Shown here piece after piece: positions 46,621 to 56,207 of a stretch of DNA of 64,000 nucleotides. Below the pieces are notes generated by a model. That model worked only from the letters and a program-made list of their open reading frames with translations. It was not told the DNA's origin and did not search any database. The DNA comes from JALJPB01 sp963933115 (GTDB lineage: Bacteria; Pseudomonadota; Gammaproteobacteria; Enterobacterales; Alteromonadaceae). How positions within the stretch are numbered: position 1 is the first letter of the stretch; every line of letters begins with the position of its first letter. The position numbers and the translations under genes were made by a program. The DNA lies in assembly GCA_963933115.1 (NCBI GenBank), contig CAWVSL010000009.1, positions 1 to 64,000 of the forward strand. Reading direction: 5' to 3'.

Positions 46621-46768
46621 ACACCGAGCTACTTCAACTAACTCACTTAAATAAATTTTAAGCTGACATGTTGTTTTAAGCCGTAACTAACCCACTAAAT
46701 GACTATTTAGGTTTTAGTTACCAGGGTTAACAAGGAAACGCGTTAGCCTCCCTACATTTGGAAAGGTG
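46621..46768 (+). promoter_or_regulatory. Moco RNA motif (molybdenum-cofactor riboswitch) of moaA
   Basis: The 3' part, ACCAGGG followed by a stem and GCCTCCCTACATTTGG, is nearly the same as the Escherichia coli moaA leader. CCGTAACTAA pairs with TTAGTTAC ahead of it. The GGAAAGGTG at the end is also the ribosome site, so Moco binding should block translation. Core 46679-46768; the upstream limit is approximate. Confidence 0.9.
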
Positions 46769-46770
46769 AC

Positions 46771-47742
46771 ATGTTAACTGACAACTTTGGCCGACGGTTT
46801 TATTATCTTCGCCTATCTATTACCGACGTTTGCAATTTTCGTTGCGACTACTGTTTGCCTGATGGTTATCAGTGTGATCATGATCGTGCTTTTTTATCTT
46901 TGCCTGAAATTAAGCGGGTTGCTAATGCTTTTGCACAATTAGGGACCGAAAAGATTCGTATTACCGGTGGTGAACCCTCATTAAGAAAAGACCTTCCTGA
47001 GATTATTGCTGCCTGTAAAGAGACTTCAGGTATAAAGAAAGTCGCGATAACCACCAATGGTTATAAACTCCCTCAGCACTTACCTAGTTGGTTAGATGCC
47101 GGTATTGATGCACTTAACATTAGTATTGACAGTCTTGATCCCAGACAATTTCAGTCGATCACTGGCCATAATAAACTTGATACCATATTAAAAGGCATCG
47201 ATATGGCATTGGCTCATGGTGGGCCTCAAATTAAAGTCAATACAGTATTAATGCGTGACTACAATGCTTACGATATTCGGTCTTACCTTGATTGGTTAAA
47301 AGATACCCCCATTACGCTCCGTTTTATTGAGTTGATGCAGACAGGTGATAATAAGGCTTTTTTTGATGCTCAACATGTGCAGGGTTCACGCATCAAACAA
47401 AACTTAATTCTTGATGGTTGGTTACCTGTTATTCAAAATAAATCAGCAGGTCCTGCTCAAGAATTTTATCATCCTGATTACCAAGGTAAAGTTGGTCTGA
47501 TTATGCCGTATTCAAATGATTTTTGTTCTACGTGCAATCGTTTGCGAGTTAGCTCGCTCGGTAAATTACATTTATGTTTATTTGGCGAACAAGGTTTATC
47601 GCTCAAAGAACAATTACAATGTGATGATGTTGAACCATTAAAAAAACAGATAATATCTTTACTTGGCGATAAACAAGCCACTCACTATTTACATGAAAAG
47701 TTAAGTGGTGCAACGACTAACCTTTCAATGCTTGGCGGTTAG
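46771..47742 (+). CDS. moaA: GTP 3',8-cyclase MoaA
   Basis: 323-residue radical SAM enzyme making the first intermediate to cyclic pyranopterin monophosphate. N-terminal cluster CNFRCDYC near 22-29, C-terminal cluster DFCSTCNRLRV with a third Cys in LHLCLFGE, and GGEPSLRKDL near 70. The C-terminal GG (LGG) needed for activity is present. First gene of the Mo operon, under the riboswitch. Confidence 0.97.
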   Translation: MLTDNFGRRFYYLRLSITDVCNFRCDYCLPDGYQCDHDRAFLSLPEIKRVANAFAQLGTEKIRITGGEPSLRKDLPEIIAACKETSGIKKVAITTNGYKLPQHLPSWLDAGIDALNISIDSLDPRQFQSITGHNKLDTILKGIDMALAHGGPQIKVNTVLMRDYNAYDIRSYLDWLKDTPITLRFIELMQTGDNKAFFDAQHVQGSRIKQNLILDGWLPVIQNKSAGPAQEFYHPDYQGKVGLIMPYSNDFCSTCNRLRVSSLGKLHLCLFGEQGLSLKEQLQCDDVEPLKKQIISLLGDKQATHYLHEKLSGATTNLSMLGG

Positions 47743-47744
47743 TG

Positions 47745-48332
47745 ATGAACCCCAATAATAGTCAATGCTTAGGTGTTGTGCTCGCTGGTGGTTTATCTTC
47801 TCGTATGGGGCAAGACAAAGCAAAACTGCCTCATAAAAATACTGACATGCTAAGTTTTAGCAAACAGTTACTTGTAGACTCTGGTATTGATCAAGTTGTT
47901 GTCAGTGGTAATCAACACCAAGTAACTGACTTGGTAGCAAATGCAGGTCCCGTTGGCGGAATTTATAGTGTGATTCAACGCTACCAACCCAAAGCATTAA
48001 TGATCTTACCGGTTGATTTACCTTTAATGACGAGCGAAGCTTTAATGCAACTAAGACTTAAAGGTGAATTAAGTCATAAAGCCTGCTTTTTTAAAGATAG
48101 CCACTTACCCCTTTATCTGCCTAATAATGGTTATCTCGAACTTTTTTTCACCACCATATTTAAAAATCATCAGCAACATAAAATATTTGGGACTAAGTCA
48201 GTTAAAAAAGGTCCTTCAGTTAGATCATTATTAGAGCAAGTACCGCATACAATATTTGCACTTGATACACCAAAAATTTTATTTAATACTAATACACCTG
48301 CGCAATGGCAGCAGGCAAAGTTGATGGACTAG
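47745..48332 (+). CDS. mobA: Molybdenum cofactor guanylyltransferase
   Basis: About 195 residues from the ATG at 47745; the GTG at 47742 just upstream overlaps the moaA stop. Adds GMP to Moco to form MGD for enzymes such as nitrate reductase. Nucleotide-binding LAGGLSSRMGQDKAKL near 13 and PVDLPLM near 100. The GPVGGIYSVI region is typical of MobA. Confidence 0.92.
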   Translation: MNPNNSQCLGVVLAGGLSSRMGQDKAKLPHKNTDMLSFSKQLLVDSGIDQVVVSGNQHQVTDLVANAGPVGGIYSVIQRYQPKALMILPVDLPLMTSEALMQLRLKGELSHKACFFKDSHLPLYLPNNGYLELFFTTIFKNHQQHKIFGTKSVKKGPSVRSLLEQVPHTIFALDTPKILFNTNTPAQWQQAKLMD

Positions 48333-48381
48333 CATTAATATACTGAGCTAATTTGTCATGAGCATTTATTAAGGAAAAAAC

Positions 48382-48924
48382 ATGTCTTCTCACGGCGGAA
48401 AAATATTCACCCCTTTAAATATCGCTGTTTTAACAGTGTCCGATACTCGCGATGAGTCAAATGATACATCAGGTCAAGCATTAGTAGAGCGATTAACGGA
48501 CTCTGGTCATAACTTAGCAGCAAAAAAAATTGTTAAAGACGATGTTTACCAATTGCGTGCAATAGTTTCACAGTGGATTGCCGATGAAAATATCCACGCT
48601 ATTATTTCTACAGGGGGCACAGGCTTCACTGCTCGGGATAATACTCCTGAAGCGTTGATGCCATTATTTGATAAAGCCATTGAAGGTTTTGGCGAAATTT
48701 TTCGTCATGTTTCACTACACGAAATTGGCACATCAACGATCCAGTCGCGTGCTCTTGGTGGTCTTGCTAATAATACCGTTGTACTTTGTGTACCCGGCTC
48801 AACCAATGCCTGTAAGACAGCTTGGGATAAAGTGATTAAAGAACAACTTGATGCGAGCCATCGACCTTGCAACTTTGTTCCTCACTTAAATATTACCGCA
48901 GAACAATGTGAGAGCCGCAACTAA
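48382..48924 (+). CDS. moaB: Molybdenum cofactor biosynthesis protein MoaB
   Basis: 180 residues. MogA/MoaB adenylyltransferase fold: AVLTVSDTRDESNDTSGQALVERL near 14, IISTGGTGFTARDNTPEAL near 73 and NTVVLCVPGSTNACKTAWDKV near 133. Adenylylates molybdopterin or a related role. Its stop overlaps the moaC start (TAATG). Confidence 0.95.
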   Translation: MSSHGGKIFTPLNIAVLTVSDTRDESNDTSGQALVERLTDSGHNLAAKKIVKDDVYQLRAIVSQWIADENIHAIISTGGTGFTARDNTPEALMPLFDKAIEGFGEIFRHVSLHEIGTSTIQSRALGGLANNTVVLCVPGSTNACKTAWDKVIKEQLDASHRPCNFVPHLNITAEQCESRN

Positions 48925-49451
48925 TGGCTGAACAATCAAATAATAACTTACAAAATACGGCATCACAAAAGAGTCCCAAAAACTTAAGTCATCTTAATAA
49001 GTACGGTGAAGCCAATATGGTTGATGTGACTGAAAAGGTAATGACATCGCGCACAGCAACAGCTCAGGGTTATATTAAAATGACCAAAGAGACATTAGCC
49101 TTGATTACTACAGGTGAGCACAAAAAGGGCGATGTTTTTGCTGTAGCTCGTATTGCCGGCATTCAAGCGGCAAAAAAGTGTAGTGATCTCATACCTCTAT
49201 GCCACCCATTAATGCTAAGTAAAGTACAGGTTGACTTTGAAGTTGATAGTCAAAACAGTCAGGTAAAGGTCATCAGTTTATGTCGATTAACCGGACAAAC
49301 GGGTGTTGAAATGGAAGCATTAACAGCCGTCTCTATCGCTTGTTTAACCCTGTTTGATATGTGTAAAGCAGCTGACCCTGGGATGGAGATTTTTGGTATT
49401 AAAGTACTGACTAAAGAAGGCGGTAAGTCGGGACATTGGTCGGCAGTATAG
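48924..49451 (+). CDS. moaC: Cyclic pyranopterin monophosphate synthase MoaC
   Basis: 175 residues. Acts after MoaA to make cPMP. Core marks: MVDVTEKVMTSRTATAQG near 32, AGIQAAKKCSDLIPLCHPLMLS near 77 and GVEMEALTAVSIACLTLFDMCKA near 127, with the essential Lys near the C-terminus in KEGGKSGHW. An extra 20 residues at the N-terminus are Asn/Gln-rich and probably disordered. Confidence 0.97.
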   Translation: MAEQSNNNLQNTASQKSPKNLSHLNKYGEANMVDVTEKVMTSRTATAQGYIKMTKETLALITTGEHKKGDVFAVARIAGIQAAKKCSDLIPLCHPLMLSKVQVDFEVDSQNSQVKVISLCRLTGQTGVEMEALTAVSIACLTLFDMCKAADPGMEIFGIKVLTKEGGKSGHWSAV

Positions 49452-49497
49452 AAATGGGTGTTTCAATGACTAGTAATGTTATAAAAGGAGAGTCGTT

Positions 49498-49746
49498 ATG
49501 ATTAAAGTTGTTTTTTTTGCTGCTCTTCGTGAACAGCTCGACTGCAGCGATTTATCTTTGCCTGCGGCAGGTATTACCACGATAAATCAGTTAAAAACCG
49601 CATTGATTAACCATCAGGCGGGTTGGCAACCTTATATTGAAAACCATTCACTGCTCAGTGCGGTTAATCATGAAATGGTTCATGGCGAACATATGATTAA
49701 ATCAGGTGACGAAGTCGCTTTTTTCCCTCCTGTGTCAGGTGGATAA
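49498..49746 (+). CDS. moaD: Molybdopterin synthase sulfur carrier MoaD
   Basis: 82 residues, ubiquitin-like, ending FFPPVSGG, the Gly-Gly tail that is adenylylated by MoeB and thiocarboxylated. AAAGGAGAG precedes the start. Directly before moaE. Confidence 0.95.
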   Translation: MIKVVFFAALREQLDCSDLSLPAAGITTINQLKTALINHQAGWQPYIENHSLLSAVNHEMVHGEHMIKSGDEVAFFPPVSGG

Positions 49747-49750
49747 AGGT

Positions 49751-50236
49751 ATGTCTAAAGATCTCATCGCCAATAAAGAAATACTTACAGAAGTTTCCAT
49801 CCAAGAAATAGATTTTAATCTAGCGGAAGAAGTGGCCCTACTCGAAAAAAATAATGATCTCGATGGTGCCATAGTCACTTTTACTGGCCGTGTTCGAAAT
49901 AAAAACGAAGGATTAGCTGTTACCGCTCTAACATTAGAGCACTACCCCGGTATGACAGAAAAGTCATTAGAGAAAATAATCAAGAAGGCAAAAGAACGCT
50001 GGAATATTGGCCGAGTAAAAATAATCCATCGTATCGGGCGATTAACGATTGGTGAGCAAATTGTCTTTGTTGGTGTCACTAGCCAACACCGCCAAGACGC
50101 CTTTGCCGCTAACGAATTTATAATGGACTTTTTAAAGGTCAAAGCGCCCTTCTGGAAAAAGGAATTAACTGAAGAAGGTGATAAATGGTTGAAGGCTAAA
50201 AATAGTGACTGTCATAAAGCTGAGCAGTGGAGTTAA
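49751..50236 (+). CDS. moaE: Molybdopterin synthase catalytic subunit MoaE
   Basis: 161 residues from ATG 49751 (4 nt after the moaD stop, with AAAGG upstream); the frame extends upstream inside moaD. Transfers sulfur from MoaD to cPMP. GAIVTFTGRVRNKNEGLAV near 45, LEHYPGMTE near 66, IHRIGRLTIGEQIVFVGV near 96 and KAPFWKKE near 132 with catalytic lysines. Confidence 0.95.
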   Translation: MSKDLIANKEILTEVSIQEIDFNLAEEVALLEKNNDLDGAIVTFTGRVRNKNEGLAVTALTLEHYPGMTEKSLEKIIKKAKERWNIGRVKIIHRIGRLTIGEQIVFVGVTSQHRQDAFAANEFIMDFLKVKAPFWKKELTEEGDKWLKAKNSDCHKAEQWS

Positions 50237-50243
50237 TTCAACC

Positions 50244-51023
50244 ATGGTTTTGATACGATCATTTTTAATTATTGTATTCTGGCTATCAATCCCTGTCTAT
50301 GCCAGCTTACCAACCACACCATTGCGTGTCGCCGTTGCTGCTAATTTCGCTCCAGTACTAGAAAAGTTACTTCCACAATTTACTCAGCAAAGTCAAATAC
50401 CGGTACAAATAATCAGTGGTGCATCGGGCACCTTATATTTACAGATAAACCATGGTGCCCCTTTTGATGTTTTTCTTAGCGCTGATGATAGCAGACCTAA
50501 AAAACTTCAAGCAGATAACTTAACGCTAACAAATACTTTGGAAACTTATGCTTATGGGCAATTAGCTCTTTGGTCAGCAGTAGATAAACTTTCATTGGCG
50601 CAACTTTCAAAGATAATAAAAAACAATCGTTTAGCCATTTCAAATCCTAATACGGCCCCCTACGGTAAAGCGGCTAAAGAAACCTTAGAAACGCTCAAAC
50701 TTTGGCAACACGTTCAGAATAAGCTCATTACCGGTATTAATATCAATCAAACTTTTCAACAGGTTCGCTCACAAGCGGTAAATTTTGGCCTTGTCGCTAA
50801 TAGCCAATTAGTATTAAACCAGTTAACAGGTACGGTTATTCCGAGTGAATACCACCAACCAATTAGACAACAGTTGGTTATTCTAAAATCGAGTAAACAA
50901 CAAACAAACGCCATAAAGTTTAGCCAGTTCTTATTAAGTGACAAGATACAGCAGCAAATTCAACAATTAGGTTATGCCCTTAACCTAGATAAGAAAAAAA
51001 ATAACAACGAGCAACTAAAATGA
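50244..51023 (+). CDS. modA: Molybdate ABC transporter, binding protein ModA
   Basis: About 259 residues from ATG 50244, which gives a proper signal peptide (VLIRSFLIIVFWLSIPVYA); a GTG at 50205 inside moaE is less likely. Periplasmic molybdate/tungstate binding: RVAVAANFAPVL near the mature start, QIISGASGTLYLQI, and APYGKAAKETLE. The stop overlaps modB. Confidence 0.94.
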   Translation: MVLIRSFLIIVFWLSIPVYASLPTTPLRVAVAANFAPVLEKLLPQFTQQSQIPVQIISGASGTLYLQINHGAPFDVFLSADDSRPKKLQADNLTLTNTLETYAYGQLALWSAVDKLSLAQLSKIIKNNRLAISNPNTAPYGKAAKETLETLKLWQHVQNKLITGININQTFQQVRSQAVNFGLVANSQLVLNQLTGTVIPSEYHQPIRQQLVILKSSKQQTNAIKFSQFLLSDKIQQQIQQLGYALNLDKKKNNNEQLK

Positions 51024-51724
51024 TCAATGACAACCCCGATCTATTAGCACTATTTACTACCTTAAAAATGGCAGGTTTAACCACAGTTATATTATTAATT
51101 ATTGGCACACCCCTGGCTTGGTATTTAGCCAAAATGCAGAGTAAATTCAAAGTGGTGATTGAAGCCTTTGTCGCCCTCCCCTTAATATTACCGCCAACTG
51201 TTTTGGGTTTTTATCTACTTATTGCTTTTTCACCACAGCATTTACCCGGCCAATTATGGCAGCAAACGACAGGTCAACAATTAGCCTTTAGTTTTAGCGC
51301 TATTGTCATAGGATCAGTGCTTTATTCTCTGCCCTTTGTTGTACAACCTTTGCAAAAGGCCTTTGAACAATTAGGTGATAACTTAATTGAAGCCGGGGCA
51401 ATGCTAGGTGCAGGCCCTATAGATCGATTCTTTACTATTGTTATGCCACTGACCAAGGCAAGTTTTATAACCGCTGCTAGCTTGGGCTTTGCCCATACCG
51501 TTGGCGAATTTGGTGTGATACTGATGATAGGTGGTAATATTCCTGGAGAAACTCGAGTATTATCCATCGCGCTTTTTGATCATGTTGAAGCCTTTGATTA
51601 CGCTAAGGCGCATTTATTAGCAGGCAGTTTATTGCTTGCTTCAATGGTTTTATTGTCGTTAATTTATTTACTCAATCATCCGGCAAAATCAAAAATGAAT
51701 AAAGTTAAGGTGGTAGAAGCATGA
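51020..51724 (+). CDS. modB: Molybdate ABC transporter, permease ModB
   Basis: 234-residue inner-membrane permease with about five helices. Family marks LPLILPPTVLGFYLLIAF near 53, and the EAA loop EAGAMLGAGPIDRFFTIVMPL near 130. Overlaps modA and modC by 4 nt each (ATGA), so translation is coupled. Confidence 0.95.
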   Translation: MINDNPDLLALFTTLKMAGLTTVILLIIGTPLAWYLAKMQSKFKVVIEAFVALPLILPPTVLGFYLLIAFSPQHLPGQLWQQTTGQQLAFSFSAIVIGSVLYSLPFVVQPLQKAFEQLGDNLIEAGAMLGAGPIDRFFTIVMPLTKASFITAASLGFAHTVGEFGVILMIGGNIPGETRVLSIALFDHVEAFDYAKAHLLAGSLLLASMVLLSLIYLLNHPAKSKMNKVKVVEA

Positions 51725-52836
51725 CCCAATTAACACTTGATATGAATTGCCAACTAGACACCTTCTCACTCTCTATCAAACAAGCATTACCTTTGAAAGG
51801 TATAACCGGTATTTACGGACATTCAGGCTCAGGAAAATCGACCTTATTAAGAATTATTGCCGGCCTTAATGATCAAGCTTCTGGGCAAATTAGCTTTGAT
51901 CAAGAAAAATTATTAGATACTAACAATAACTGTTTTATAAAAGCTGAAAATCGACAAATTTCAATGGTTTTTCAAGACAGTAGGCTGTTCCCGCACTTAA
52001 CCGTATTAGCTAATTTAAATTTTGCCGTTAAGCGCTCTACAGGCAAGAAATTAGATATAAATGAGATCATTGAGCTTACTGAAATTAAACCCCTATTAAA
52101 TACTCCTGTCACTAAACTATCAGGTGGAGAGCAACAAAGAGTTGCACTCGCTCGAGCTATTTTAGTAGAGCCTAAATTATTACTACTAGATGAACCGTTA
52201 AGTGCGCTTGATCACGCCAGTAAAAACACCCTATTGTCACTTTTGCTTAAAATTGAAAAGCAGTTAAATTTACCAATGTTTTATATCAGCCATAGTTTGC
52301 CAGAGCTCCAACAAGTCGCAGATAACTTGTTAGTTCTCTCAAGTGGTAAAGTCCAAGCATACGGAGATATTCACCAAGTTATTCATCAGCTCAATCATTT
52401 TGACTTAACCGCAAGCGGGCAAAGTTATCAACAAACAAGTTTATCTTTGCCCGTCAAATCAATAGATGTTTACCATCAACTAGTGACGTTAGCCTTAGGT
52501 GATCATCAAGAAATACATTTACCGCATAGCAACTACTTAAAAAAACAACTAACCGCATCACACGATGTCCAAAAAATCCGCTGTTTCATTCTCGCCAGTG
52601 ATATCAGCATCTGTTTATCTGAGCCTATAAATAGCTCTATTGTCAATCAACTCTTTGGCAAGATCATCGATATTGAACAAGAAAAAAACCAAGTATTAGT
52701 AGCGGTAGAGTGTACAAACCAAATGTTTTTCATCAATATTTCATCATACTCGTTGGAAAAATTAGCCCTTAAGAAAAACTTATCTGTTTACCTGCAATTT
52801 AAAGCTAGCGCTGTGCGTAGCCAAATAAATCAATAA
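51721..52836 (+). CDS. modC: Molybdate ABC transporter, ATPase ModC
   Basis: 371 residues. ABC cassette with Walker A GHSGSGKST near 34, signature LSGGEQQRVALARAIL near 127 and Walker B LLLLDEPLSALD near 150. The C-terminal third is a Mop/TOBE regulatory domain (SIVNQLFGKIIDIEQEKNQVLVAVE) that can bind molybdate. No ModE gene is present here. Confidence 0.95.
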   Translation: MTQLTLDMNCQLDTFSLSIKQALPLKGITGIYGHSGSGKSTLLRIIAGLNDQASGQISFDQEKLLDTNNNCFIKAENRQISMVFQDSRLFPHLTVLANLNFAVKRSTGKKLDINEIIELTEIKPLLNTPVTKLSGGEQQRVALARAILVEPKLLLLDEPLSALDHASKNTLLSLLLKIEKQLNLPMFYISHSLPELQQVADNLLVLSSGKVQAYGDIHQVIHQLNHFDLTASGQSYQQTSLSLPVKSIDVYHQLVTLALGDHQEIHLPHSNYLKKQLTASHDVQKIRCFILASDISICLSEPINSSIVNQLFGKIIDIEQEKNQVLVAVECTNQMFFINISSYSLEKLALKKNLSVYLQFKASAVRSQINQ

Positions 52837-52855
52837 TTTCAGTAGGAATATTTAT

Positions 52856-53602
52856 ATGCTTACCAATAAAGAACAACTTAGATATAGTCGACAAATCATC
52901 CTCAATGATATTGGTGAGCAAGGCCAAATATCACTGAGCAATGCCAACGTTCTTATTGTTGGCATTGGTGGTTTAGGCAACCCAGTAAGTATGTATTTGG
53001 CCGCGGCAGGTGTTGGTCGGCTTTTTTTGGCTGATGGCGACAAGATTGAAATAACTAATTTACAGCGCCAAGTATTATTCAATGAAAATGATATTGATCA
53101 AAATAAAGCCGATGTTGCTGCTGAAAAATTACAACAACAAAACCCGGAAGTCATCATTGAAGTGATTGATGAAATGCTCGATAAAGAGTTGTGCGATTAC
53201 TACGTTAGCCAAGTTGATTGCGTACTTGACTGCTCTGACAACATCAAAACACGCTATTTAATTAACCAAAGTTGTGTTGATCAAAAAGTACCACTAATTA
53301 TTGGAGCCGCAACCGGGTTTGATGGTCAACAACTCGTTGTAGACTCAAGAGATAATAGCAGTGCTTGTTACCAATGTTTGTTTCCTGCTAGTGAAAAAGC
53401 ACCCGAAAACAATTGCCAGACAGTAGGAATTGTTGGCCCTGTTTTGGCAATAATCGCGGGGATGCAAGCATTACAAACTATTAAGCTATTAACCGGTAAT
53501 AAAGTACATATTAACCAACTTAATTTATTTGATGGCTTATCAAATCAGTGGCAACAATTTACTTTAAAAAAACATGAAAAATGTCCTATTTGTTCGTCTT
53601 AG
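52856..53602 (+). CDS. moeB: Molybdopterin-synthase adenylyltransferase MoeB
   Basis: 248-residue E1-like enzyme that adenylylates the MoaD C-terminus. N-terminal RYSRQIILNDIGEQGQ, ATP site VLIVGIGGLGNPVSMYLAAAGVG near 31, DNIKTRYLINQ near 127, and zinc ligands CYQCLF and CPIC. ThiF is similar; the Mo cluster context favours MoeB. It closes the operon. Confidence 0.93.
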   Translation: MLTNKEQLRYSRQIILNDIGEQGQISLSNANVLIVGIGGLGNPVSMYLAAAGVGRLFLADGDKIEITNLQRQVLFNENDIDQNKADVAAEKLQQQNPEVIIEVIDEMLDKELCDYYVSQVDCVLDCSDNIKTRYLINQSCVDQKVPLIIGAATGFDGQQLVVDSRDNSSACYQCLFPASEKAPENNCQTVGIVGPVLAIIAGMQALQTIKLLTGNKVHINQLNLFDGLSNQWQQFTLKKHEKCPICSS

Positions 53603-53802
53603 CTAAGATTTAAAGCGAATGCAGATTAGCGCCAATAGAATACCCCCACTGTTGTGAGCTTATGATTAAACGATTAAAGAAATAAATTTCTACGGTCTAA
53701 ATCATTAAGCTCCCTTAAGTAAAATTAAGTCGTCTTTACTTTTACTTAGCTTTATTATCACGTTAAGCTCGAGTAAACATATTAATAAAAAGAGGAACTT
53801 CA

Positions 53803-54636
53803 TTGCATAGCTTTCAAAGGTTTCAAAACAAGGTCGTTATTATTACAGGTGCTTCTGCGGGTGTAGGTGCAGAAACAGCTAGAGCCTTTGCTGCGCAGGG
53901 GGCAAAACTGGTGTTACTTGCTCGTGGTCAACAGGCATTAACCGATATGACCAATGAATTAAAAACTATTACCGACGTGTTAAATTTTTCTTTAGATGTT
54001 TGTGATACCGAGGGTTATAAAAAAATACTTGAGGCAGTTGAGCAACATTTTGGCGCTATCCATATATTAGTTAATAATGCCGGCTATCATAAACGCGGTA
54101 ATGTAGAAAAAAACGACGCGACTGAACTAGCTAAAATGGTTAATGTTAATTTAAGTGCCCCTATCGCTTTATCTGCTTTAACATTGCCCTATATTCAAAA
54201 GCAACAAACAGGTGCTATTGTCAATGTTGGATCTTTAGCTGGAAGAACCCCACTGCAAGGTGCGGCAACATATGCAGCAACAAAAGCCGGTTTACGCGCG
54301 TTTACCTATTCATTAGCTGATGAAGTGAGTCAACCAAATATTCATATTGGCTTGGTTTCTCCTGGGCCTATCGATACCGGTTTTATTATGTCTGAAATAG
54401 CGCAAGTTGAAGATATTGTTTTCTCACAACCGATGAGCTCGGCAAATCAGGTAGCACAAGCAATACTTAATGTCGCAGCAGGAAAGTCGATTGAAATTTC
54501 ATTACCTAAAAATAGTGGCCGTTTAACAATGATCTCGTATTTGTTTCCCTGGCTCCGTCGTAAACTGCGTCCCGCGCTTTATGAAAAAGGCAAAAAAGCG
54601 AAAGAGAAATATATTCAACGTGATCTTAATAAGTGA
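53803..54636 (+). CDS. Short-chain dehydrogenase/reductase
   Basis: 277 residues, classical SDR. Cofactor motif TGASAGVGAETARAFA near 15, NNAG near 95, catalytic Ser/Tyr/Lys in VNVGSLAGRTPLQGAATYAATKAGLRA near 141-168. TTG start with AGAGGAAC 7 nt upstream. The C-terminal Lys/Arg-rich tail (KGKKAKEKYIQRDLNK) may be membrane-associated. Substrate unknown. Confidence 0.87.
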   Translation: MHSFQRFQNKVVIITGASAGVGAETARAFAAQGAKLVLLARGQQALTDMTNELKTITDVLNFSLDVCDTEGYKKILEAVEQHFGAIHILVNNAGYHKRGNVEKNDATELAKMVNVNLSAPIALSALTLPYIQKQQTGAIVNVGSLAGRTPLQGAATYAATKAGLRAFTYSLADEVSQPNIHIGLVSPGPIDTGFIMSEIAQVEDIVFSQPMSSANQVAQAILNVAAGKSIEISLPKNSGRLTMISYLFPWLRRKLRPALYEKGKKAKEKYIQRDLNK

Positions 54637-54925
54637 GTGTCGCTCTCATTTTTCGTTATAGACAACTAGACAGTTAGACAACTAAAAAAAATAAAGAAGC
54701 CTATTAATTAAAAATTACCAAAGCGAACCTTTTACTCTTCGATAACCATAGGCATAAAAGTGGGTTGAAATAAATGAAGATTAGCTTACATCAGTGGCTA
54801 AAAAGACAATGACTGCATTCAACTCATACGATTAGATTTTGAGTCAACTGCTGGCGACGTCAACCTCTTAAGGAAATTGCTCTGGATTATCTAATGGTTA
54901 ACCTTCAATGTTTCTTTTCAGTAAT

Positions 54926-55843
54926 CTAGGGCACAGAAACACCATTTCGAGCTTCCAATAATCGATACCAGTCCTCTCGACTATAATTTAGCTCTAGGGA
55001 TTTTTTAGCGGCAATAATACGCTCAGGTGATGTTGAACCTATAATCGGACAGATATTAGCGGGGTGTTTTAATAGCCAGGCTAAAACAACTTGCCATGGT
55101 GCACATTGATACTCCTCAGCTTGTTGTGCTAATTCGAGCTCTATTCGTTGCTCATCATCAGCAGTAAAGGTATTTCCCCAAGCTGAATAGGCAACCCCAC
55201 CAAGGGGACACCAAGCTAGTGGAGTTATCCCTAGCTCTTTACATTGATCGAGTGTGCCATCAAGCAAGGTATCAATATTATGAATATTAATTTCTACTTG
55301 ATTAACCACAAGTGGCATTGGTAATACTGATTGCAATAACGATACTTGTGACGGTTTGAAGTTACTGACACCAAAATTCTTGACTTTACCACTCGCTTTT
55401 AATAAAGCAAAAGTTTCAGCCACTTCATCAGGATCAAATAAATAGTCTGGCCGATGTAATAAAAACATATCCAAGCTTTCTATATTTAAGCGTTTTAAAA
55501 TACCGTCAACACTATTGAGTAAATACCCCTCGCTAAAATCATAACGGGTCGGTGCGTAAGGATTGTTATTATTAGTAGGTCTAATACCCGCTTTTGATGT
55601 GATTAATAGCTGCTCTCTTAATTGCGGTGACTCTTTTAAAACTTCAGCAAATAAAGTTTCACAATGGCCCCCACCATAAATATCGGCATGATCAAAATGT
55701 GTATACCCTGAATCTATAGCTGTTCTAATCGCCACCTTACCTTTCTCACGATCAGGATAACTGTTATTACCGGAGATACGCATACAACCATAAATTAGGC
55801 GTGAGCTTATTAACCCAGGATGTTTCAGATCTATCATTTCCAT
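54926..55843 (-). CDS. Aldo/keto reductase, YdhF-like
   Basis: 305 residues. AKR fold: HFDHADIYGGG near 49 (Asp, Tyr), LLITSKAGI near 80 (Lys), MFLLHRPD near 125 (His), NQVEINIHN near 179 and the NADP end IIGSTSPERI. YdhF-type members reduce aldehydes with NADPH; substrate here is unknown. It is divergent from the LysE gene. Confidence 0.88.
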   Translation of the reverse strand: MEMIDLKHPGLISSRLIYGCMRISGNNSYPDREKGKVAIRTAIDSGYTHFDHADIYGGGHCETLFAEVLKESPQLREQLLITSKAGIRPTNNNNPYAPTRYDFSEGYLLNSVDGILKRLNIESLDMFLLHRPDYLFDPDEVAETFALLKASGKVKNFGVSNFKPSQVSLLQSVLPMPLVVNQVEINIHNIDTLLDGTLDQCKELGITPLAWCPLGGVAYSAWGNTFTADDEQRIELELAQQAEEYQCAPWQVVLAWLLKHPANICPIIGSTSPERIIAAKKSLELNYSREDWYRLLEARNGVSVP

Positions 55844-56207
55844 AATATGTTCCCAAAGATTAGTCTGTATACGTCATTATAATGTTACTAAGATTATAGA
55901 TATTTTTCATAAAATCATACTAGCTAGTAAAACTAACTGCATTTTTTATTATGCAAAAAAAACTTGAAAAGTATTGCATCTATTAAATTATTTTCATAAC
56001 AGTAAAGATAAAAAGTGAGCCATTACAGCACAGATGACCGATTTTATCGGTATGGTGTTTTAGAACTTTAGCGAGTGACACAGTGATACCCTAATTATAG
56101 AGTTATCGTTGGATTTGATTAGACAAATCAAAAATCACCTTGATATTAGTACCTGACTGTTTAAACTCTAACGACCGTTAATAATAGTAAAAAGTTAGGT
56201 TAAAGTA
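55844..56207. other. Divergent promoter region of the AKR and LysE genes
   Basis: About 360 nt, AT-rich. It should hold promoters for both genes, but I could not pick a pair of boxes with confidence. No ORF or stable hairpin stood out. Confidence 0.4.
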
